64,000 nucleotides of DNA from positions 1-64,000 of the forward strand of contig JACJNX010000126.1 in NCBI GenBank assembly GCA_014695255.1, written 5' to 3'. Position numbers and translations under genes: made by a program. Below, in pieces: positions 18,223 to 24,434 of the stretch (within the stretch, counting starts at the first letter, position 1; each line of letters opens with the position of its first letter). The DNA is from Cyanobacteria bacterium FACHB-63 (GTDB taxonomy: Bacteria; Cyanobacteriota; Cyanobacteriia; Leptolyngbyales; Leptolyngbyaceae). The notes under the pieces were generated by a model. It saw only the letters and a program-made list of their open reading frames with translations, was not told where the DNA came from and ran no database searches.

Positions 18223-18424
18223 AACGAACCGAAGTTTTCAACATCCGGTAACGATTCTTCAGCCCTACCCGATTCGTTTCAATCAAGTAGCCTTTGTCTC
18301 TGGCTAGTTTAATCGTTGCTCCAAAACGATGTCCGACCTTTACAGCCAATTCATCGCCCCAGTGCCAGGTTGTATCTGAGAGAAGTTCGTGCAACAACTC
18401 TAGCTTGGTCTTCTTGAAATTCAT
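18221..18424 (-). CDS. Small winged-helix-like protein (67 residues)
   Basis: Start ATG at 18424 is chosen because GGAG precedes it by 6 bases; the next upstream ATG (18436) lacks a site. The product has three predicted helices ('KLELLHELLSDTT', 'WGDELAVKVGHRFGATIKLARD') and a short strand pair ('YLIETNRVGLKNRYRML'), matching a minimal winged-helix DNA-binding fold. Similar tiny proteins with 'HWGDELAxxVxxRFGxTIxxAR' occur in cyanobacteria, but I know of no assigned function. It lies between cas3 and the TA-cas10d operon on the same strand, flanked by inverted repeats, so it could be a local regulator. Function is inference. Confidence 0.7.
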   Translation of the reverse strand: MNFKKTKLELLHELLSDTTWHWGDELAVKVGHRFGATIKLARDKGYLIETNRVGLKNRYRMLKTSVR

Positions 18425-18448
18425 AAAATTCTCCACAGTAAAGGATGT

Positions 18449-18488
18449 GACTAAAAAGAATAGTTCTTTTGAACTATTCTTTTTAGTC
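18449..18488. repeat. Perfect 18-bp inverted repeat
   Basis: GACTAAAAAGAATAGTTC (18449-18466) and its exact complement (18471-18488) are separated by TTTT. It lies 25 bases upstream of the 67-residue gene and 235 bases downstream of cas3. It could terminate the cas3 transcript, act as operator for the small gene, or be a relic of a miniature element. No T-run follows the stem. Confidence 0.85.
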
Positions 18489-18622
18489 GATCAAAATCTA
18501 GCGTGATCGATAGCCGATGGCAAGAGATTTCTTAAGACCAGACTTATTTAACCGTTAAATATGTCGAGACTTGATACAATTTCAAGGTGTCTGCGGAGCC
18601 TTGCGTTAAACACAGGGAATTG

Positions 18623-18722
18623 AATCCCGTTGTCGGGATTGAAATAAATACGTCTGATCTTAATGGCGTAAGCTGTTTCATCTCCGTCAGATTCTTCTAA
18701 ATCCCGGCAACGGGACTGAAAC
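18623..18722 (+). CRISPR. Degenerate two-repeat mini-array (crRNA-like locus)
   Basis: Two partial repeats flank one spacer. The second core (18700-18722) is identical to the last 23 bases of array 2's repeat (AATCCCGG...GGACTGAAAC). The first core (18623-18645) differs at 6 of 23 positions but keeps a perfect 7-bp stem (AATCCCG-TTGT-CGGGATT) and a GATTGAAAT handle. The spacing of 77 bases per unit equals that of the real arrays. The 5' halves of both repeats have diverged and no leader is present. It reads on the plus strand, opposite to cas3, whose stop begins two bases beyond. It resembles CreA/CreR crRNA-like genes. Confidence 0.7.
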
Positions 18723-18723
18723 C

Positions 18724-20898
18724 TTAAAATATCCACGGGTCGTCTCCTTTGCTTTTGAGTTGATAGGCGAGGGTGTCGAGTAGTAATGCACTTTGTCCGA
18801 ACGCGATCGCATAAGGCGCGATCGCATCATGGAAGCTGCGCGAATCACTAATCGGATAAATCTGAAAGTGCATCGGCAGCTTTAGCCTAAATCGCACATC
18901 AGCCACAGGACGCTTTACCACATAAGCAACCAAGCCCTCTATTCTCAGCCGTTTATTGATCTCGCCTGCCCAAGGGTTATCCGGTTGCCAGACTTCGATT
19001 CCTTTGAGAACTTGGATTTGCCAAGCCTTTGTGCTGAGATCTCCTGAGTAGGTAAATTTCCAGTTCGATCGCTCTTCTCGATAGCGATGAAGTTTCACAA
19101 AGGCTAAACAGTGAGAAAATCGACCTTTCGGAATCGAGTGCTGAGTGCGTTGAACTGTCTCATTGAGCGATCGCAGAAATGCTGCTTCACTCATCATCTC
19201 AATTTCTAGATTGCTGAGAATTCCGGGGAGATCGTACGCTTTAAAGCGATCGCTTTCATTCTCTTCGGTCAAATCATAGATCCCGCACTGTAGTGGACTA
19301 GAGCCCCTGAAACTACAAGCATCCTCATAAATTGGATTTCCTTCTTTCTTCCCCGAAAGCTTCTGCCAATCTTGCGCCCAACCTCTGACAAATCCAGCAA
19401 GTTCTCTAAAGGAGCGATCAAAAACACTTTCACAAGCCGCCTGAAAGATTTCTAAGCTACTTGCATACTGTTCTCGAATCGTTTTATGCCCTAATTTGCG
19501 ACCCAGATGAAGTGACTGAAAGGCTCCCCATCGTTTGTAGTAACCCCGAAAATCATTGATAGTCCGATACTCATCTAAAACCGTCGAATTGAGAAAAGGA
19601 CGATCGTACTGTTCACCTTGAATCAATGGAGGCGACCCTCTCTCAAACAGTCGCTCTGTAAAAAACTTCGGAACAAGTGCGTAAGCTGTAAAGTTCTTAA
19701 ACTGAATCGTTCGATTGTTCAGTTGATAGCCATTGTGTCGCCCTAATCGTCCAAGCCGCTGGATAAAACTACCTGCATCAGACGATTCAAAAATGAGAAA
19801 GTTGATCTTAAAGTCAACTCCGACATCAATTGTACTGGTTCCCAAAATAAGATCGGCAGACAAAGACTGTTCTCGCTCTGTTGTTCCAGATAGTCCCGTA
19901 TTCTCATTTACTGTTAAACCATAGGGCAAAAGTTGCTCTTGAAAGAAAGGTTTCAGTCGTTTGACTGCTGCGATCGAATTGAGAATAATTGCCCCTTTAC
20001 TTCCAGGATGTTGCTGGAACTGTTCTAAAATCAATGCGGCATTATCTCTCAACCATATTTCTGAGGCTTTTGCAGCAGACTCCAACGGTACAAAGTTGAG
20101 TCTAATCGGTCGTGCAACTTGTCGCCAATTTTCCGATTTAAGCTGCTCTTGTTGCTCGACTGAAACAGGGAATTGATACTTATTTTCTGCGATCGGGTTA
20201 ATGACTTTGCAGCGAAACCCTGCTTTTCTCAAGCGCTGAATTAACTGTTCATCTGGTGTTGCAGATAGGAACAAAAACTTTCTATGCCGACTGGTCGATT
20301 GGATCAATAGCATTGTATTGATCACGCTGGAAATCTGAGGCGCAGCAAACACATGAAACTCATCAAAAATGAATAGCTCGAAGACTTTATCAATCCGTCC
20401 CCACAGTTTATCGGGACTATCATCGGGCATGAGATAAGCACCCCGATGTAAGTAATGAAAGAGATCCGGGTTGGTGAGTAAAACTTCTGTTTGCTCAGTT
20501 CGAGTTGCGATCGCAGCACTTTTCCGCAAGTCTTCATTTTCTGCATAGTTCTCTAATGTTGCTCCGCTCAACCTCACAACTCGCGGTTCATTTTCTGGCT
20601 GGAACTGTTGAATGTAATTTTTAATTTGAGTTTCTTGATCTCTTGCAAGCTCGTTAGTGGGATATAACCCGATCGCGCAACAATCCCCTTGAAGAACTCT
20701 CAAATAAGCTGCCAAACTCTTTCCATCTCCTGTCATTGCTGTATTGAAAACGACATCAATCGCTGGATCTTGTAGTGCTTTTAGAGTCTCTGCCTGATGC
20801 CAAGACAGTACCCATCGATCCGGAAGCTGCACTTCCTCTGAAGCTTCTAACGTAGGACAAGAATAAACTGACTGGAGTGTAACAGAGTAGATACTCAT
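18724..20898 (-). CDS. cas3: Cas3 helicase of type I-D (no HD domain)
   Basis: A 724-residue superfamily 2 helicase. Walker A-like 'TAMTGDGKS' is at about residues 53-61, the DExH box is 'FIFDEFHVF', motif III is 'FLSATPD' and motif VI is 'QRLGRLGRHN'. It lacks the N-terminal HD nuclease of other Cas3 proteins, as is normal for type I-D, where Cas10d supplies nuclease activity. It would unwind DNA recruited by the I-D Cascade. Transcribed apart from cas10d and divergently from the WYL regulator, with shared repeats in the 83-base promoter gap. Its 3' end meets the mini-array. Confidence 0.94.
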   Translation of the reverse strand: MSIYSVTLQSVYSCPTLEASEEVQLPDRWVLSWHQAETLKALQDPAIDVVFNTAMTGDGKSLAAYLRVLQGDCCAIGLYPTNELARDQETQIKNYIQQFQPENEPRVVRLSGATLENYAENEDLRKSAAIATRTEQTEVLLTNPDLFHYLHRGAYLMPDDSPDKLWGRIDKVFELFIFDEFHVFAAPQISSVINTMLLIQSTSRHRKFLFLSATPDEQLIQRLRKAGFRCKVINPIAENKYQFPVSVEQQEQLKSENWRQVARPIRLNFVPLESAAKASEIWLRDNAALILEQFQQHPGSKGAIILNSIAAVKRLKPFFQEQLLPYGLTVNENTGLSGTTEREQSLSADLILGTSTIDVGVDFKINFLIFESSDAGSFIQRLGRLGRHNGYQLNNRTIQFKNFTAYALVPKFFTERLFERGSPPLIQGEQYDRPFLNSTVLDEYRTINDFRGYYKRWGAFQSLHLGRKLGHKTIREQYASSLEIFQAACESVFDRSFRELAGFVRGWAQDWQKLSGKKEGNPIYEDACSFRGSSPLQCGIYDLTEENESDRFKAYDLPGILSNLEIEMMSEAAFLRSLNETVQRTQHSIPKGRFSHCLAFVKLHRYREERSNWKFTYSGDLSTKAWQIQVLKGIEVWQPDNPWAGEINKRLRIEGLVAYVVKRPVADVRFRLKLPMHFQIYPISDSRSFHDAIAPYAIAFGQSALLLDTLAYQLKSKGDDPWIF

Positions 20899-20900
20899 CG

Positions 20901-20974
20901 AAGTGTACGTAACGAGTTGCTATTAGGTCTATCATATCGGCATAATAAAAAAGTGCAAGTTCAAAGTGTACGTA
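20901..20974. promoter_or_regulatory. Paired AAGTGTACGTA operators between cas3 and the WYL gene
   Basis: The 11-mer AAGTGTACGTA occurs at 20901-20911 and again at 20964-20974, a centre distance of 63 bases, about six helical turns. The second copy extends into the perfect palindrome TGTACGTACA (20967-20976), only 5 bases before the WYL start codon. Each copy sits next to one of the two divergent starts. This layout fits co-operative binding by the WYL protein to control both genes. Confidence 0.6.
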
Positions 20975-20981
20975 CATCACT

Positions 20982-21848
20982 ATGGGGCGTAAAGGTCAAT
21001 CAATTACGTTATCGATTTCTGATCGTGATAAAGCTGAGCTAGAAAGTTTGGCGCTCGAACTGGGAATGACTTGGGGCGATCGCGCAAATATTTCCAAACT
21101 GGTAGAAGCGATCGCACGTCGCCAATTGACGATCGCGCCGAATCACGATTGGAAAATTGAGCGAATCAATGCTCTGAACCAAGCGCGCTCGGCTTTAGTC
21201 GATGCAGGCAAGATTGAAGATGCAGTCGCGATCGCCCAACTTCTGATCGAGCGCAGTGAATTGACGATTCCATTGAGGGAGGAGTTAGAACAATTTATTG
21301 CGAAACCTGTTCAGCCTTGGCGATTACAGCTAGAGCGATACATTCGGCAACAGCAGCCGTTTCAGTTGTCGTATCAAGATGCGGCGGAGCGAGTTTGGCA
21401 ATTCACGATTCGTTATGCGGCGATCGGGTCTCATGAGGATCGGCAGTATCTCGATTGTTGGTGTGAGGAGACGGAAGAAGCACAAGGACTGGCAGAGTTG
21501 CAGCATAATCGATCTCTAAGGCTCGATCGCATTACAGATGCGGCGATTAGTCGAGCAAATGGGCAGTGGAGATCGTCTGGATTGGCGATGATTTTAGTGG
21601 AATTGCATTTGTTTCGGGGTCTGGCGTTTGCGTATCGGAGTAAACGCGCGATCGATATTGTGAACGAGTGGCATGAGGAGTTGCCGCAGGTGCGGCGGGT
21701 GGTGCGACATGTGTCGAGTACGTTTTGGTTGATTCGGGAGGTTTTGCGATACGGGCAAGATTGTGAAGTTGTTGCGCCAGAGAGTGTGCGGGAGTTAATG
21801 AAACAGGAGATTTTAGGGATGCGCGATCGCTATGGGATTCAGTCGTGA
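20982..21848 (+). CDS. WYL-domain regulator of the type I-D locus
   Basis: 288 residues. An N-terminal ribbon-helix-helix/CopG-like part ('SITLSISDRDKAELESLALE', residues about 6-50) precedes a helical linker and a WYL domain at about 115-190 ('FQLSYQDAAERVWQFTIRYA', 'RQYLDCWCEE', ending 'NRSLRLDRI'). The C-terminal 90 residues are helical. WYL domains sense nucleic-acid ligands. A WYL protein of the Synechocystis type I-D locus (Sll7009) has been reported as a negative regulator of crRNA accumulation. Divergent from cas3 and adjacent to the leader of array 2, so it probably controls cas3 and perhaps array expression. No Shine-Dalgarno is visible, so the mRNA could be leaderless. Confidence 0.88.
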   Translation: MGRKGQSITLSISDRDKAELESLALELGMTWGDRANISKLVEAIARRQLTIAPNHDWKIERINALNQARSALVDAGKIEDAVAIAQLLIERSELTIPLREELEQFIAKPVQPWRLQLERYIRQQQPFQLSYQDAAERVWQFTIRYAAIGSHEDRQYLDCWCEETEEAQGLAELQHNRSLRLDRITDAAISRANGQWRSSGLAMILVELHLFRGLAFAYRSKRAIDIVNEWHEELPQVRRVVRHVSSTFWLIREVLRYGQDCEVVAPESVRELMKQEILGMRDRYGIQS

Positions 21849-21892
21849 GTAAGGACTCGACAGGATGGGTCGATCGATTTATGATTAAACGA

Positions 21893-22084
21893 GATTTTGA
21901 CAAACCGAAGCGAGGTCGAAAACCCTGGGAGGTTTGCCAAATGGCTAGAACCAAGACAAATCAATAGTTTTAGCAATTCAAAAGATGCCATCACTGTAGA
22001 ATAAAGGCTGAGATCAATGTTTCAGATGACCTTTGCCAAAATTGGTTCTACAGCCCTTGTTCAGTGAGGGTTCTAGATGGCTGA
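21893..22084 (+). promoter_or_regulatory. Leader of CRISPR array 2
   Basis: About 192 bases directly before the first repeat, nearly identical in inverted orientation to the leader of array 1 (8904-9096). It retains the imperfect inverted repeat TTTGACAAACC...GGTTTGCCAAA and a TAGAAT candidate -10 box. Because both leaders are alike, the same Cas1-Cas2-Cas4 set probably serves both arrays. Confidence 0.85.
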
Positions 22085-23212
22085 CGATCAGCGCATTTAA
22101 TCCCGGCAACGGGACTGAAACATCGATGGGAATGCTCTGAGTTTATATCCCTCAGACGATCAGCGCATTTAATCCCGGCAACGGGACTGAAACTTCAAAC
22201 TTACGTCGAATCAGCGTTTGAGTTCAAAGCGATCAGCGCATTTAATCCCGGCAACGGGACTGAAACAGTTCCAACAACTTACCGCGATTTTCGTTTATCA
22301 GCGATCAGCGCATTTAATCCCGGCAACGGGACTGAAACAGGCAGCGCATTCATGTGCCAGGAAAACCAATCTCTGCGATCAGCGCATTTAATCCCGGCAA
22401 CGGGACTGAAACACTAAATGGAATTTGTCATCGAACTACGTTCCGACGATCAGCGCATTTAATCCCGGCAACGGGACTGAAACCCGATGCGGGCGCGGGC
22501 AGAGCGTAAAGTCTCGAACGATCAGCGCATTTAATCCCGGCAACGGGACTGAAACCTCGATCTGCGCTCTCACTGCTTCGAGCCATGCCCGATCAGCGCA
22601 TTTAATCCCGGCAACGGGACTGAAACATATTGGACCGAACCGCAAAGTGCGGCTTCTTGGCACGGCGATCAGCGCATTTAATCCCGGCAACGGGACTGAA
22701 ACTGCAGTTTCACCGGCAGCCGGGAATGTGATCGCAACGATCAGCGCATTTAATCCCGGCAACGGGACTGAAACACATCATGGCAACATTTCCCGAAATT
22801 CTCGAAGGTCGATCAGCGCATTTAATCCCGGCAACGGGACTGAAACCAATAGAACTTCTTTAATCTTCTTGGGTGAGCCGCTAGAACGATCAGCGCATTT
22901 AATCCCGGCAACGGGACTGAAACGTACGGAATCCCTTGCAGCTTCATAAAAAGCGTACGATCAGCGCATTTAATCCCGGCAACGGGACTGAAACCATTTT
23001 CTGGCTTCTTAAATATTTCACACCTTCCTTCGATCAGCGCATTTAATCCCGGCAACGGGACTGAAACCATTCATGAATTGGGTAAGAATCGGATCACTTT
23101 CACGATCAGCGCATTTAATCCCGGCAATGGGACTGAAACAAGAAGTACGATCGCGCCCTCAATATAACAAGAAGCCGATCAGCGCATTTAATTCCGGCAA
23201 CGGGACTGAAAC
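22085..23212 (+). CRISPR. CRISPR array 2, 16 repeats / 15 spacers
   Basis: Sixteen 37-base repeats beginning CGATCAGCGCATTT and ending AATCCCGGCAACGGGACTGAAAC (23 bases, split here as AATCCCGG and CAACGGGACTGAAAC). Spacers are 34-40 bases. The leader is on the left; the last two repeats (23103 and 23176) each carry one change, as expected for the oldest end. The 3' 24 bases equal those of array 1 (crRNA sense), but the first 13 bases are unrelated. The right 225-bp direct repeat starts 10 bases after the array. Confidence 0.99.
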
Positions 23213-23222
23213 AGTTCACGCT

Positions 23223-23447
23223 TTTAGATGGCTTGATGGTTCTAGCAAAACCTGTACTGTAGCACTACGGTACAGGAAACTTAAAGTCCAAATTCCCTCA
23301 TTTACCAGAATCAACCCAATACAGCAAGCGTCTAATTCGGTCTTACGGCACTATACGTGCAAGATAAGCTGATCGGTAATAGCTGTCGAGAATTTGCAGA
23401 TGGTCAAACCCCGTTATTGCTTTTTGCTGTGCCCCGGTCTGGCTCAT
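23223..23447. repeat. 225-bp direct repeat, right copy
   Basis: Partner of 4486-4710, same orientation, offset exactly 18,737 bases, about nine mismatches and no gap. It spans the 3' end of the SpoIID-like gene (last 34 codons) and the sequence beyond, including a par-like palindrome. Because the tail belongs naturally to SpoIID, this is likely the original copy. Confidence 0.93.
23253..23274. promoter_or_regulatory. Candidate parS palindrome, copy 3
   Basis: TGTACTGTAG-CA-CTACGGTACA, 10-bp arms with one mismatch, within the right 225-bp direct repeat. It is the distant third copy of the palindrome found in front of parA. Confidence 0.55.
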
Positions 23448-24434
23448 TGACTGATAGCTTGCATGATATTTTGCCACTATTGCATCTGTCGCAGCGTACA
23501 TCGCCTCAAAAAGCTGCCCATGTTTCATCAGAACAAGCCCACGGGTGCTTTCAACACTAGCTTGGGATTGAGAAGTTTCTGTATCGAGACCGCCATAAAC
23601 TTGATGACGTTCGCTATTGGTTAAATCGTACCAAGAATTTGCAGGGCGTTGATGGTGAACCACAGCATAAGACCGAGCCGCGATCGCTTGCGCCTTTAAT
23701 GCCTCACTGGACCAACTAGACGGCATTTCCGCGCCCACAACTGAGTAAAGATACTGCTCTAAATCCACGTAGTTGACGACTAAAATTGAGTTGCCCTGCG
23801 GAACCAGTAGAACCCCTCCTCGATACCAGCGATCGCCAATGAACACAAAGCCATCATTCTGAGGGTGCAGCCAAATCGGAGCCGTGCTTTTAACCTCATT
23901 CCAGCGAATTCCTTGACTCCCCTGGAAAACGACGGCTGTAGAGGCAGGCACTTCTTGAATTATCCGTCGTTCAGGATTAAGAATCTGGATCGGAGTAGAG
24001 CCGCCCGCAACGATCGTCTGAAGTCCTTGCCCGATCGCAACTCGTATCGTTAGTGAAGGAGACGGATGAGTGATCGCTAGCGGGTCCATCCCTAACTGAA
24101 TCACTTCCGTCGCCCTACTCTCAGATTGCAATTCCTGGGTGGACAAAGCGGATGATTGACGAGGCTGGGTGCGATCGATTCTCTGCTCTTCCTGCCACTG
24201 CCGTAATTGTTGCGCTTGGACTTCCAATGCTCTCCGAATCACTCTCGCGTTTTTAAGTTCTAGACTGTCTTTTCCTGGCACCATTGCAGATTGAAATACC
24301 AGGCTTGACGCGGCTTCGGTTAATTTTGGCTCTTGAGATTGGGCAGAAGATAGCGACAATGCGGTAAAACTCGTCATAAAACTGGGGATGCTGACTGCTA
24401 CCCCTAACCCTAAAAACAATGCAATGTTCTTCAT
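23343..24434 (-). CDS. SpoIID/LytB-like exported protein
   Basis: 363 residues with a signal peptide (residues about 1-32, 'MKNIALFLGLGVAVSIPSF'). The SpoIID core begins with 'LVPQGNSILVVNYVDLEQYL' and contains 'VVGAEMPSSWSSEALKAQAI' followed by AARSYAV, with the presumptive catalytic Glu at about 234. It ends with the family tail 'MSQTGAQQKAITGF...YY'. SpoIID enzymes are peptidoglycan lytic transglycosylases acting outside the membrane. The start overlaps the topA stop (TAATG), so the gene is coupled to the transfer operon, and it may open the wall for the secretion channel. The last 34 codons lie in the 225-bp direct repeat. Confidence 0.85.
   Translation of the reverse strand: MKNIALFLGLGVAVSIPSFMTSFTALSLSSAQSQEPKLTEAASSLVFQSAMVPGKDSLELKNARVIRRALEVQAQQLRQWQEEQRIDRTQPRQSSALSTQELQSESRATEVIQLGMDPLAITHPSPSLTIRVAIGQGLQTIVAGGSTPIQILNPERRIIQEVPASTAVVFQGSQGIRWNEVKSTAPIWLHPQNDGFVFIGDRWYRGGVLLVPQGNSILVVNYVDLEQYLYSVVGAEMPSSWSSEALKAQAIAARSYAVVHHQRPANSWYDLTNSERHQVYGGLDTETSQSQASVESTRGLVLMKHGQLFEAMYAATDAIVAKYHASYQSMSQTGAQQKAITGFDHLQILDSYYRSAYLARIVP

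Noticed and set aside
18548-18736. 62-residue minus-strand frame (starts MDILRFQSRCRD)
   Set aside because: It runs through the pseudo-repeats and overlaps the end of cas3; no ribosome-binding site and no family match.
22425-23372. Frames with repeated ISAFNPGNGTET or VPLPGLNALI
   Set aside because: CRISPR array 2 read as protein.
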